The notes under the pieces: model-generated | What the model was told of the DNA's origin: nothing | Database searches by the model: none | What the model saw: only the letters and a program-made list of their open reading frames with translations | In this document: in pieces, positions 1 to 8,841 of the stretch | Numbering within the stretch: the first letter of the stretch is position 1 | How the letters are laid out: the number at the start of each line of letters is the position of its first letter | DNA from: Segetibacter koreensis DSM 18137 | Lineage (GTDB): Bacteria > Bacteroidota > Bacteroidia > Chitinophagales > Chitinophagaceae | Assembly: GCF_000374045.1 (NCBI RefSeq) | Contig: NZ_KB893319.1 | Span: 170-64,169, forward strand | DNA: 64,000 nucleotides | Direction of reading: 5' to 3' | Made by a program: the position numbers and the translations under genes

Positions 1-2
1 TA

Positions 3-431
3 AAGCTGGATGCATATACGATGCAAAGCAGTGTATTTATCAACAATACAAACGGAACATTCAGGCAAAAGGCCTTGCCAGCCGAAGCACAGTTTTCGCC
101 GATGTATGGCATAGCAGCAGAAGACTTTGACAAAGATGGAAAAACAGACATCATAATGGGAGGGAACTTTTATGAGTCAAAACCTGAAGTGGGTATCTAT
201 GATGCCAGTTATGGTGTCTTTCTTAAAGGAAATGGCAAAGGCAGTTTTACAGCAAATAAAGCTGAGCAAAGTGGGTTAAATGTAAGAGGCGCAGTAAGAG
301 ATGTAAAGGAAATAAAAGGCGGTGATAATAAAATATTGATAGTAGCTGTGAACAATAATTTACCCAGATTTTTTAAATTTTCTCAAAAATCAGCTGTAAG
401 TCAAAAAGCGGGAAACTTTAAAAATAGGTAA
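3..431 (+). CDS. C-terminal end of FG-GAP/VCBS repeat protein (partial)
   Basis: The reading frame is open to the left edge, so the start lies outside the window; it ends with TAA at 429-431. The visible 142 residues contain a classic FG-GAP/VCBS calcium loop (DFDKDGKTDIIMGGNFY, Asp at alternating positions followed by a hydrophobic strand). Such repeats build beta-propellers in secreted or surface proteins of Bacteroidota, often in ASPIC/UnbV-type proteins. The last residues are basic and look like the end of a propeller blade rather than a sorting domain. The exact family and substrate cannot be told from this fragment. Confidence 0.75.
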   Translation, partial: KLDAYTMQSSVFINNTNGTFRQKALPAEAQFSPMYGIAAEDFDKDGKTDIIMGGNFYESKPEVGIYDASYGVFLKGNGKGSFTANKAEQSGLNVRGAVRDVKEIKGGDNKILIVAVNNNLPRFFKFSQKSAVSQKAGNFKNR

Positions 432-470
432 TTATAAAAAAGCCTTTGATTGGCAAGAAAACAAGTTTTC

Positions 471-941
471 ATGATTACTATAAAACCTATATTAAAAGAC
501 TGCAATGAGCTGAGCATTATTAGAGATTTGTTTGAGGAATACTTAAAGGAATTAAATGAAAATCTTTGTTTCCAGAGTTTTGATGAAGAATTACAAAATC
601 CCCTTAAAAAATATGGTTCACCTTCTGGCAGCTTACTGTTAGCCTTTTACAATGATGAACCAGCTGGGTGTATAGCATTACAGCCGTTAAGCGAAAAGGG
701 CATTTGTGAAATGAAAAGATTATATGTACGTCCTCAATTTCGTCAAGTTGGGTTGGGCGACTTGCTGGTGCAGGCACTACTGGCAGCAGCAAAAGAAAAA
801 GGATACAACAAAATGGTACTGGATACGTTAGAAAGACTGCAACCGGCCATTAGACTATATGTAAAACATGGATTTGAAAATACATCAGCGTATTATAAAA
901 ATCCTTTACCAAATGTTGTATATATGCAGAAGGTGTTGTAG
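471..941 (+). CDS. GNAT family N-acetyltransferase
   Basis: A 156-residue protein of typical single-domain GNAT length. The acetyl-CoA binding motif A is seen as RLYVRPQFRQVGLGDLL (the Q-x-x-G-x-G type pyrophosphate loop), and the C-terminal motif B region as DTLERLQPAIRLYVKHGFE, where a Tyr follows the usual helix. It would transfer an acetyl group from acetyl-CoA to an amine; the substrate is unknown. An in-frame TTG at 450 would add seven residues, but the ATG at 471 (MITIKPIL) matches how these proteins normally begin. It is convergent with purN, with 50 bases between the two stops. Confidence 0.85.
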   Translation: MITIKPILKDCNELSIIRDLFEEYLKELNENLCFQSFDEELQNPLKKYGSPSGSLLLAFYNDEPAGCIALQPLSEKGICEMKRLYVRPQFRQVGLGDLLVQALLAAAKEKGYNKMVLDTLERLQPAIRLYVKHGFENTSAYYKNPLPNVVYMQKVL

Positions 942-991
942 CACCAACAACATCTCCTATTATCAATTCTGCAAATACCCTTCTATAAACG

Positions 992-1600
992 TCAAACCTT
1001 TTTCACACACTCTTCTATGACTCTTGAGAAATTTTCATGCTCAAGCTTGTGAATTTTTTGCGCTAAAGTATCAGGCGTATCATCGGACAATATAGGGCAT
1101 GAAGCCTGAAATATAATATCACCGTTGTCATAATGCTCATCGACATAATGAATGGTGATACCACTTTCTTTTTCACCAGCGGCTATTACGGCCTGATGTA
1201 CTTTTGAGCCGTACATTCCTTTTCCACCAAATTTTGGCAATAACGCCGGATGAATATTAATAATTTTATTGCGATAAGCATTAATCAAATTTTGCGGTAT
1301 TTTCCAAAGAAAGCCTGCAAGCACAATAAAATCAATACCACTATGTTTTAATTCATCCACATAACCGTTGCCTCTAAAAAATTGCTCTTTATCGACAATC
1401 AAAACAGGAATATGAGCTTTTGCGGCAATATCAAGAACGCCGGCTTCAGGTTTATTACATACTACAAGGCCTACACTTATTTGATTATTGTTTCCAAAAT
1501 GCTCAATAATTTTTTTGGCATTACTGCCCGCTCCAGATGCAAATATTGCAATTTTTGTAAAACCGATATTTTTCTCTTGTGAGTTTGTTCTGGTTTGCAT
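992..1600 (-). CDS. purN: Phosphoribosylglycinamide formyltransferase
   Basis: GAR transformylase: moves a formyl group from 10-formyltetrahydrofolate to glycinamide ribonucleotide in de novo purine synthesis, in the cytoplasm. The 202-residue product has the phosphate loop ASGAGSN (21-27), the catalytic pair in INIHPALLPKF (Asn115, His117) and the conserved Asp159 in the HYVDEHYDNGDII segment, so the full N-H-D catalytic set is present. The ATG at 1600 is preferred; an upstream in-frame ATG at 1618 would add six residues not expected in the family. It stands alone, divergent from the respiratory cluster, and no other pur gene is nearby. Confidence 0.93.
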   Translation of the reverse strand: MQTRTNSQEKNIGFTKIAIFASGAGSNAKKIIEHFGNNNQISVGLVVCNKPEAGVLDIAAKAHIPVLIVDKEQFFRGNGYVDELKHSGIDFIVLAGFLWKIPQNLINAYRNKIINIHPALLPKFGGKGMYGSKVHQAVIAAGEKESGITIHYVDEHYDNGDIIFQASCPILSDDTPDTLAQKIHKLEHENFSRVIEECVKKV

Positions 1601-1784
1601 AATGTAAAGATGTAGCAAATTTTTGAGTGAGAAAAAGCCTTGCTTTAGAGGTACTTAAATAACAAGAATCTGGTTACAAAATAATGACAATCACTATATC
1701 AATTTTTACCGAATCTCTTGAAACCCGCACCAGATAAGGAAAAATTTTTTTTTTGCATGTTGATAATATGTCAATATCGTGCCC

Positions 1785-1792
1785 TATTTTTG
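1785..1792 (+). promoter_or_regulatory. Candidate Bacteroidota -7 element (TATTTTTG) upstream of actA
   Basis: TATTTTTG fits the TAnnTTTG consensus known for Bacteroidota sigma-A promoters. A weak -33-like GTTG lies at 1759-1762, 22 bases upstream. It would start transcription near 1800, about 40 bases before the actA ATG. Inferred from pattern only. Confidence 0.4.
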
Positions 1793-1841
1793 CACCCATT
1801 CCCGGAGATTTTTCCACATCAAAGCACAACTTTTTGTGTAT

Positions 1842-3110
1842 ATGATTCAGCATAGACGAGTAGCAAAAACATTAGTTAGTTTAGTATTAGTTATTTTTTC
1901 TTCATTTGGTAATAAAATATCTGCCCAGGCAAACGGCCAGGCTTTATTCTCTGCAAATTGTGCCTCATGCCATGCGGTACATAAAGATCTGACAGGTCCT
2001 GCTCTTGCTGGCGTAGAAGAGCGGTGGGGTGGAGATAAAAAGAAATTGCATGCGTGGATACATAACAACCAGGCATTTCTGAAGACAGGTGATAAATACG
2101 CCAATGAGTTGTATTTAAAATACAACAAAACGCAAATGAACCTGTTTCCAAATCTTACGGATGCAGAAATAGACGCCATTCTCGCTTATGTAAAATCTGT
2201 TCCTGCACCAGGAGCGGCTGCAGGAGGTGGAGCTGCTGAAGCTGCATCAAGTACTGAGGGTGGAGATAACACATTGCTTTTTGGCATTCTTACGTTAATC
2301 CTCGCTGTAGTTGCTTTGATACTGTTACAGGTAAACAGCAATTTAAAGAAACTATCTGACCAGAAAGAAGGACAGCCTGCTTTGGAACCAGTTCCTTTTT
2401 GGAGAAACAAAGCTTACATAGCGCTTCTATCTATATTACTATTTTGCATCGGTGGTTACCTGACGGTGACAGGAGCTATTGGGCTAGGACGTACCAAAGG
2501 GTACCATCCTGAGCAACCTATTTATTACTCGCACAAAGTACACGCGGGTACAAACCAGATAAGTTGCCTATACTGCCATGGTGGTGCGCAGGATAGCAAG
2601 CATGCAAATATTCCTTCAGTAAACATTTGTATGAATTGCCACATGGCTATTAATGAATATACCGGTAAGGATAAGATTTATAGAGAAGACGGAACAGAGG
2701 TTGATGGAAGTGCCGAGATAAAGAAGTTATATAAATACGCTGGTTTTGATCCTGCTGTTTCCAAAGTTTGGGATCCTAATAAAGCAAAACCTATTGAATG
2801 GACAAGGGTTCATAATCTTCCTGACCATGTTTACTTCAACCACTCTCAGCACGTTAAAGCAGGTAAAGTACAATGTCAGACCTGTCATGGTGAAGTTCAG
2901 AAAATGGATGTAGCCTATCAATTTGCAGAATTAAGTATGGGATGGTGTATCAACTGCCATCGTACAACGCAAGTTCAATTTAAAGACAATGGATTTTATA
3001 GCATATATCAGAAGTTCCATGACGACCTTAAAAATGGTAGAATAGATAGCACGAAAGGTATTACAGTTGAGAAGATTGGAGGAACAGAGTGCCAGAAATG
3101 TCACTATTAA
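1842..3110 (+). CDS. actA: Alternative complex III subunit A, multiheme cytochrome c with fused monoheme domain
   Basis: Electron-transfer subunit of the quinol:cytochrome c oxidoreductase (ACIII). The 422-residue protein starts with a signal peptide (1-29), then a class I cytochrome c domain with CASCH near residue 40, two membrane helices (about 143-163 and 190-210), and a C-terminal part with five more CxxCH sites: CLYCH, CMNCH, CQTCH, CINCH and CQKCH, the last one almost at the C-terminus. ActA is classically a pentaheme protein, so the N-terminal monoheme domain is a sixth heme. An in-frame GTG at 1779 would add 21 residues ahead of the signal peptide; ATG 1842 places the signal peptide correctly. 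First gene of actABCDEF. Confidence 0.92.
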   Translation: MIQHRRVAKTLVSLVLVIFSSFGNKISAQANGQALFSANCASCHAVHKDLTGPALAGVEERWGGDKKKLHAWIHNNQAFLKTGDKYANELYLKYNKTQMNLFPNLTDAEIDAILAYVKSVPAPGAAAGGGAAEAASSTEGGDNTLLFGILTLILAVVALILLQVNSNLKKLSDQKEGQPALEPVPFWRNKAYIALLSILLFCIGGYLTVTGAIGLGRTKGYHPEQPIYYSHKVHAGTNQISCLYCHGGAQDSKHANIPSVNICMNCHMAINEYTGKDKIYREDGTEVDGSAEIKKLYKYAGFDPAVSKVWDPNKAKPIEWTRVHNLPDHVYFNHSQHVKAGKVQCQTCHGEVQKMDVAYQFAELSMGWCINCHRTTQVQFKDNGFYSIYQKFHDDLKNGRIDSTKGITVEKIGGTECQKCHY

Positions 3111-3205
3111 TATTTGCTATCGACTCTTGAAGTAGAAGTATAGGTGATACAATAAAAGAATTAGAAGAATTAAAAAATAATGTAGAAAAGGTGGTACTGA
3201 CAACC

Positions 3206-3226
3206 GTCAACTGCCAACTGTCAACT
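3206..3226 (+). repeat. Three tandem 7-bp repeats (G[T/C]CAACT) before actB
   Basis: Three head-to-tail copies, GTCAACT, GCCAACT and GTCAACT, end 10 bases before the actB ATG in the actA-actB gap. Their position is close to where a translation start region would be. No function can be assigned. Confidence 0.6.
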
Positions 3227-3236
3227 TAAATAAATT

Positions 3237-6200
3237 ATGGAGCAAAAAAAGTACTGGCAAAGTTTTGGAGAGCTGAACAAAACAAACGCTTACAAATCCG
3301 CTGCTCAAGACGAGTTCCAGGAAGAATTGCCGTTTGAGGCTGATGACAAAGGTTTATTAGAAGTTAAGACTCCCCGCCGGGATTTTTTAAAATATTTGGG
3401 GTTCAGCACAGCAGCAGCTGCTGTGGCGGCTAGTTGCGAAGTTCCCGTTAAAAAAGCTATTCCATTTGTAAACAAACCCGAAGATATTGTACCAGGGGTT
3501 GCTAATTATTATGCAACCACGTTTGTGCAGGATGGTGAGGTTACACCTGCTATTGCTAAGGTTAGAGACGGCAGGCCTATAAAAATAGAAGGGAATGAAT
3601 TATCACCTGTAACAATTGGTGGTACATCTCCAAGAATGCAAGCTTCAGTACTTGATTTGTATGATACAAGCCGCTTGCCTTATCCTATGGCAAACGGTAA
3701 AGAAGTGAGCACTTTTGATGCTTTTGATAAATTGGTTGCCGCTGACTTCGCCAGAATTGGAAATGCGCCGGTCGTATTACTTACTAGTTCTGTTACTTCT
3801 CCTACCACCAGGTTGGTTATTGATCAGTTTTTAGCTAAGTATCCAGGTAGCCGTCATGTTACGTATGACGCTGTTAGTTGCAGCGGTATGTTGCTGTCAA
3901 ATGAAGCTACTTATGGTAAGCGGGCTATCCCTTCTTTGAATCTGGCTGCTGCTGAGGTGATAGTAAGTTTAAGCTCAGATTTTTTGGCTTCCGGAGTAAA
4001 TCCTGTTGAAATGAACAGGCAATACGGAATTGGAAGGAAGCTGAATATGAAGAATCCGACAATGAGTCGCCATATTCAGTTCGAAAGTATGATGAGCATG
4101 ACCGGAGCGAATGCAGATGAAAGATATCATCACCGCCCATCTGATACAGGCGCTGTCGCTCTCGCGTTGTATGCGGCGTTAGGTGGCGCTGTTACTGCTC
4201 CTAAATTAGATACAGCTTTGCAACAGGCAGTACAGAAAACAGCAGCAACTTTGTCAAAAAATAAAGGAGCTGGAATTGTTTTGGCTGGCAGCAATGATCC
4301 GAATATCCAAATTATCATAAATGGTATTAATGAGCTTATAGGAGCAAATGGAACAACTATAAGCTGGTCTTCCACCTATAACACGAAACAAGGCATTGAT
4401 GCAGAAATGTTTAAGCTGGTAGATGATATGAATGCGGGAACAATAGGCGCATTGTTGATTCACGAAGCGAACCCTGCTTACAACTACTACGATAGCAAAC
4501 GTTTTATAGATGGTTTAAAGAAAGTGAAATTCGCTGTGTCATTTAACACAAAAATGGATGAGACAAGCGAATTGTGTAAATATGTTATTCCTGATCATAA
4601 CTACCTTGAAAGCTGGGGAGATGCAGAACCTAAAACAGGTTACGTTTCTTTAATTCAGCCTACAATAAGTCCTTTATTTAAAACAAGGCAATGGCAGGAT
4701 AGCTTGTTGAAATGGAGCTCTGCTCCCACTGATTATCTTGCTTTCTTGAAGCAATACTGGATTGGAAAATTGGGAAGTGAAGCTAATTGGGACAAAGCCC
4801 TTCAGGATGGAGTTATACATGGAGGCGTAAGCACCAGGACAGTTCTTACCAGTCAAACATCCAGTTCTCCTGATACAGCCAGAAGTGCAAATGCTCCCAT
4901 TATTGATTTAAATGTAGGAGGAGGAAAAACAAGTTTTAACAACGGCCCTATTGCACAGGCTGCAGCAGCTATAGGTTCAGCGAAAAAAGGTGGTAACACA
5001 GAACTTGTACTTTACCAAAAGGTGACAATTGGTGCAGGACAACAGGCGAACAATCCATGGTTGCACGAAGCTCCAGATCCTATCACAAAAGCTACATGGG
5101 ATAATTATGCAATTATTTCCCCCGCTTTAGCCAAAAGCCTTTTCAATATAGACCTTCAGAAAAAGGGCGATTCAGATGATTATGAAGTTCATCCTGAAAA
5201 GGAAGTGGTAAGAATCACAGTTAATGGAAAAGTACTTGAACTACCTGTTATCATTGTTCCTGGTACTAACCCTAATACAATTGCTGTTGCTTTAGGCTAT
5301 GGACGTGGTGCTGACGCTGCTTCAGACGGAGATGATGAAGATAAAAGAAAAGTTCAAATAGATAAAGCCCGTACAAACATCGGTAAGGCGGGTGGTGCAA
5401 CAGGAAAAAATGCGTTTCCATTTGTCCAGTTTAATGGAGTCACAAGAGATTATTTTGTTCCTTCAGTTAATGTTGCGGCTGCTGGTTATAAATATAAAGT
5501 GGCTCAAACTCAGACACATCAAACGTACGAAGATCGTACAGAAGTGGTTTTAGAAACGACTCTTGCAACGTTACGGAAAGAGCCAGAGATGTTTCTTGAG
5601 AGAAGAGAGGAATTGCATAAGGATTTTGCGCCAAAGACCAACAATTATGAAAGAGATGCGACATTATATCCGTTATTCCCTAAGCCGGGGATTAAATGGG
5701 GCATGAGTGTTGACCTGAATAGCTGTACGGGATGTCAGGCTTGTGTGGTAGCGTGTATAGCAGAAAATAATGTGGCTGTTGTTGGTAAAAATGAAGTAGC
5801 GAGATTTCATGATATGCATTGGTTGAGAATTGATCGCTATTTTAGCGGTGATCTTGAAAATCCTAATGTCATATTTCAACCGATGCTTTGCCAGCACTGC
5901 GATAATGCTCCTTGCGAAAACGTTTGTCCTGTGGCCGCAACTATGCACAGTAGTGAAGGTTTGAACCAGATGGCATACAATCGTTGTATTGGTACTAGGT
6001 ATTGTGCCAATAACTGTCCTTACAAAGTTCGGAGATTTAACTGGGCTGATTATATGGGAGCAGATAGTTTCCCTGATAACCAAAAGGAAGTATTAAGTGA
6101 CGCTTCTTTAATAATGAATGATGATTTAACCCGTATGGTATTAAATCCTGATGTTACTGTTCGCTCACGTGGGGTAATGGAAAAATGTTCTTTCTGTGTA

Positions 6201-6563
6201 CAAAGATTACAGGATGGTAAATTAAAAGCTAAGAAGGAAAGCCGTCCATTAAAATCAGGAGAAAACGGGGAGTTTGATGTGAAAACTGCCTGTCAACAAG
6301 CCTGCCCTACAGATGCTATTGTTTTTGGTAATGTAAATAATAAACAAAGTGCGGTTTATCAGCACCGCGAAAATAACCAGGACAGGTTGTTCTATGTTAT
6401 TGAAATGATACATACACTTCCTAATGTAAGTTATCTTGCTAAGGTTAGAAATAATGACACTATCCTAAAGCCGGAAGAAGGAGAAACACAGGAAACAATT
6501 GGCGGAAAACAAGGTAAAAAAGAAGAGCAAGAGGAAGGTCAGGGGCAGCCTGTGAATAAATAA
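3237..6563 (+). CDS. actB: Alternative complex III subunit B, Tat-exported iron-sulfur/molybdopterin-like protein
   Basis: A 1108-residue fusion of a molybdopterin-oxidoreductase-like part and a C-terminal ferredoxin-like part. A Tat-type signal (RRDFLKYLGFSTAAAAVAAS) lies near residues 43-62. The C-terminal third has the iron-sulfur ligands: CTGCQACVVAC, CQHCDNAPCENVCPV, CIGTRYCANNCPY, CSFCVQ and CQQACPTDA, enough for four clusters. In characterised ACIII the first part has lost the Mo cofactor, and the clusters pass electrons between the quinol site and ActA/ActE. The C-terminus is Glu/Gln/Lys rich. It follows actA by 126 bases. Confidence 0.93.
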   Translation: MEQKKYWQSFGELNKTNAYKSAAQDEFQEELPFEADDKGLLEVKTPRRDFLKYLGFSTAAAAVAASCEVPVKKAIPFVNKPEDIVPGVANYYATTFVQDGEVTPAIAKVRDGRPIKIEGNELSPVTIGGTSPRMQASVLDLYDTSRLPYPMANGKEVSTFDAFDKLVAADFARIGNAPVVLLTSSVTSPTTRLVIDQFLAKYPGSRHVTYDAVSCSGMLLSNEATYGKRAIPSLNLAAAEVIVSLSSDFLASGVNPVEMNRQYGIGRKLNMKNPTMSRHIQFESMMSMTGANADERYHHRPSDTGAVALALYAALGGAVTAPKLDTALQQAVQKTAATLSKNKGAGIVLAGSNDPNIQIIINGINELIGANGTTISWSSTYNTKQGIDAEMFKLVDDMNAGTIGALLIHEANPAYNYYDSKRFIDGLKKVKFAVSFNTKMDETSELCKYVIPDHNYLESWGDAEPKTGYVSLIQPTISPLFKTRQWQDSLLKWSSAPTDYLAFLKQYWIGKLGSEANWDKALQDGVIHGGVSTRTVLTSQTSSSPDTARSANAPIIDLNVGGGKTSFNNGPIAQAAAAIGSAKKGGNTELVLYQKVTIGAGQQANNPWLHEAPDPITKATWDNYAIISPALAKSLFNIDLQKKGDSDDYEVHPEKEVVRITVNGKVLELPVIIVPGTNPNTIAVALGYGRGADAASDGDDEDKRKVQIDKARTNIGKAGGATGKNAFPFVQFNGVTRDYFVPSVNVAAAGYKYKVAQTQTHQTYEDRTEVVLETTLATLRKEPEMFLERREELHKDFAPKTNNYERDATLYPLFPKPGIKWGMSVDLNSCTGCQACVVACIAENNVAVVGKNEVARFHDMHWLRIDRYFSGDLENPNVIFQPMLCQHCDNAPCENVCPVAATMHSSEGLNQMAYNRCIGTRYCANNCPYKVRRFNWADYMGADSFPDNQKEVLSDASLIMNDDLTRMVLNPDVTVRSRGVMEKCSFCVQRLQDGKLKAKKESRPLKSGENGEFDVKTACQQACPTDAIVFGNVNNKQSAVYQHRENNQDRLFYVIEMIHTLPNVSYLAKVRNNDTILKPEEGETQETIGGKQGKKEEQEEGQGQPVNK

Positions 6564-6665
6564 AACCGGCGAATAAGAAGTTAGACTAAAGAATGATATA
6601 AAAAGGCTCGGAAGGTTAAATAGTTGATTAATAGCCTAGGTCAAAAGATTAAATAAATTATTTAA

Positions 6666-6684
6666 AATCAGCTGGTAGCTGATT
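6666..6684 (+). promoter_or_regulatory. Perfect hairpin just upstream of actC
   Basis: AATCAGCT and AGCTGATT form an 8-bp stem with a GGT loop, ending 14 bases before the actC ATG. There is no T-run after it, so it is not a standard terminator. It could mark an mRNA processing site or influence actC translation; this is inference. Confidence 0.5.
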
Positions 6685-6698
6685 CTAAACTAAACCAG

Positions 6699-8138
6699 AT
6701 GCATTTAAAGTACGAATCACAAATCAGGGAACCATTGGTAGATGGGAACAAAGATTACCACCAGGTTACAGAAGACATAATTCGTCCTATTGAGGTAAAG
6801 CCGGGGCGATTGTGGTATGTGGGCTTCTTTATTTCTGTGGCAATGCTTTTATTTGGAGTTTACAGTCTTTATCGTGAAGTGACGTACGGCGTGGGGCAAT
6901 GGAATTTGAACAAGACTGTAGGCTGGGGTTGGGATATTACTAACTTCGTATGGTGGGTGGGTATTGGTCACGCCGGTACTTTGATTTCCGCAATCCTTCT
7001 ACTTTTTAGGCAGGGATGGAGAACAGGTGTGAACAGGGCAGCGGAAGCTATGACGATTTTTGCCGTTATGTGTGCTGGTCAGTTCCCTATATTTCATATG
7101 GGCCGTGTTTGGTTGGCATTCTTTATTTTGCCTTACCCAAATACTCGTGGTCCGGTTTGGGTGAACTTTGATTCTCCTTTGCTGTGGGACGTGTTCGCGA
7201 TTTCAACATATTTTACAGTGTCATTGTTATTTTGGTATTCAGGACTTATACCGGATTTAGCTTCTGTGCGTGACCGCGCAAAAACAAAATTGCGTAAACT
7301 GCTTTACGGTATTGTATCATTTGGATGGACAGGAAGTACAAAACATTGGCAAAGACACGAAGCATTGTCTTTAGTATTAGCAGGTTTGGCAACTCCTCTG
7401 GTATTGTCTGTACACACAATTGTATCGTTTGACTTTGCGACTTCTGTAATTCCAGGTTGGCATACTACAATTTTTCCGCCTTATTTCGTGGCTGGTGCTA
7501 TTTTTTCTGGTTTTGCAATGGTGCAGACACTTTTAATAGTGGTAAGGAAAGTTTTGAACCTTCAAGAGTATATAACATTGGGCCATATAGAAGCGATGAA
7601 CAAAGTAATCGTGTTGACAGGCTCTATTGTTGGCTGCGCTTATCTTACTGAGTTATTTATGGCATGGTATAGTAAAAATGATTATGAAGGATACGCATTC
7701 TTTTATAGTCGTGCGAATATTTTAAGTCCATATGGTTGGGCCTATTGGGGAATGATGTTTTGCAATGTGGTATCTCCCCAGGTATTTTGGTTCAGAAAAC
7801 TGAGACGTAATATCGCATTTACTTTCTTTATGAGCGTGATAGTGAACATAGGAATGTGGTTTGAACGTTTTGTAATTATTGTTACTTCAATATATAGGGA
7901 TTACTTACCAAGTAGTTGGAGTTACTACTACAGTCCTTCTATATGGGAGATCGGTTTTTATGTAGGAACATTTGGTCTATTCTTTACCTGCTTCTTCCTT
8001 TTTGCGAAATACTTCCCAACTATCGCAGTTGCTGAGATTAAGTATGTCTTAAAAACATCCGGCGAAAGTCAGAAAGAGAAAATGGACAAGGTCGAAGATC
8101 AGCAAGTGGAAGAGTTTGCGCATGAGTATGCTCATTAA
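6699..8138 (+). CDS. actC: Alternative complex III subunit C, NrfD/PsrC-type membrane protein
   Basis: Polytopic membrane subunit of 479 residues, NrfD/PsrC family, with about ten hydrophobic helices separated by short loops (for example VGFFISVAMLLFGVYSL near the N-terminus, and the last helix near residues 425-450). In ACIII, ActC and ActF are the two related quinol-side membrane subunits that contact the iron-sulfur clusters of ActB. The hydrophilic C-terminus (KEKMDKVEDQQVEEF) is cytoplasmic by the usual topology. It lies 135 bases after actB and 91 before actD, in one transcription direction. Confidence 0.93.
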   Translation: MHLKYESQIREPLVDGNKDYHQVTEDIIRPIEVKPGRLWYVGFFISVAMLLFGVYSLYREVTYGVGQWNLNKTVGWGWDITNFVWWVGIGHAGTLISAILLLFRQGWRTGVNRAAEAMTIFAVMCAGQFPIFHMGRVWLAFFILPYPNTRGPVWVNFDSPLLWDVFAISTYFTVSLLFWYSGLIPDLASVRDRAKTKLRKLLYGIVSFGWTGSTKHWQRHEALSLVLAGLATPLVLSVHTIVSFDFATSVIPGWHTTIFPPYFVAGAIFSGFAMVQTLLIVVRKVLNLQEYITLGHIEAMNKVIVLTGSIVGCAYLTELFMAWYSKNDYEGYAFFYSRANILSPYGWAYWGMMFCNVVSPQVFWFRKLRRNIAFTFFMSVIVNIGMWFERFVIIVTSIYRDYLPSSWSYYYSPSIWEIGFYVGTFGLFFTCFFLFAKYFPTIAVAEIKYVLKTSGESQKEKMDKVEDQQVEEFAHEYAH

Positions 8139-8229
8139 TTCAAATTTGCCTTGGTAGAATAAGGGTGAATTGTAAATAAATAAAAGACTGTTGTAAGGCT
8201 GACGGCCGACAGTTTAAAGCTAAAAAACT

Positions 8230-8820
8230 ATGGCACTAAAAAGATATGTAGTTGCATGTTTTGACGATGAAGAGGTTTTATTTCCTGCTGTTAAAAGGGT
8301 TAGAAATGCAGGTTATAAAATTCAGGATGTTTATACTCCATTTCCTGTACATGGTCTCGACCATGCTTTAGGTATGAGAGAAACAAGCCTTCATACTGCC
8401 GGATTTATTTATGGCATTACCGGAACTACTACGGCACTCTCTTGTATGGGGTGGATATTTACCCAGGATTGGCCCATGAACATTGGTGGTAAACCGAATT
8501 TTCCTTTGCCTGCTTTTATACCTATTACATTTGAGCTTACTGTATTGTTTTCTGCTGTAGGAATGTTTTATACATTCTGTTATTTATGCCAGTTAGCCCC
8601 ATTTGTAAAAAAGCATCATTTTCACCCTCGCGCTACAGATGATCTTTTTGTAATGGCTATAGAGTGTACCGACAGAACAAATGTAGAAGACCTAAAGGCT
8701 TTCGTGTCCAATGCAGGAGCAGTCGAAGTTGATTACCAGGTTGCCGAGTCTGGCTGGTGGTTTGGCAGGTACGACAAACAGCAGGATTTATATGCAGAAC
8801 CGCATTCTATCGGATATTAG
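8230..8820 (+). CDS. actD: Alternative complex III subunit D (DUF3341)
   Basis: A 196-residue DUF3341 protein with a soluble N-terminal part (an ACT-like fold in the family), a central pair of membrane helices (around residues 60-80 and 95-120) and a soluble C-terminal tail. The DDEEVLFPAVKRVRNAGY start and the YTPFPVHGLD segment are typical of ActD. It is a small structural subunit of the quinol:cytochrome c oxidoreductase with no cofactor of its own. It ends 21 bases before actE, which supports cotranscription. Confidence 0.92.
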   Translation: MALKRYVVACFDDEEVLFPAVKRVRNAGYKIQDVYTPFPVHGLDHALGMRETSLHTAGFIYGITGTTTALSCMGWIFTQDWPMNIGGKPNFPLPAFIPITFELTVLFSAVGMFYTFCYLCQLAPFVKKHHFHPRATDDLFVMAIECTDRTNVEDLKAFVSNAGAVEVDYQVAESGWWFGRYDKQQDLYAEPHSIGY

Positions 8821-8841
8821 AATTTTTAAGAATAACACAAA

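Noticed and set aside
5673-6083. 136-codon open frame antisense to actB
   Set aside because: The plus strand here encodes the conserved iron-sulfur Cys motifs of ActB; the antisense frame has no recognisable domain and is a mirror of the coding bias.
3237-6563. Functional molybdenum enzyme
   Set aside because: The gene context and domain fusion identify ActB of alternative complex III, whose molybdopterin-like part is known to lack the cofactor.
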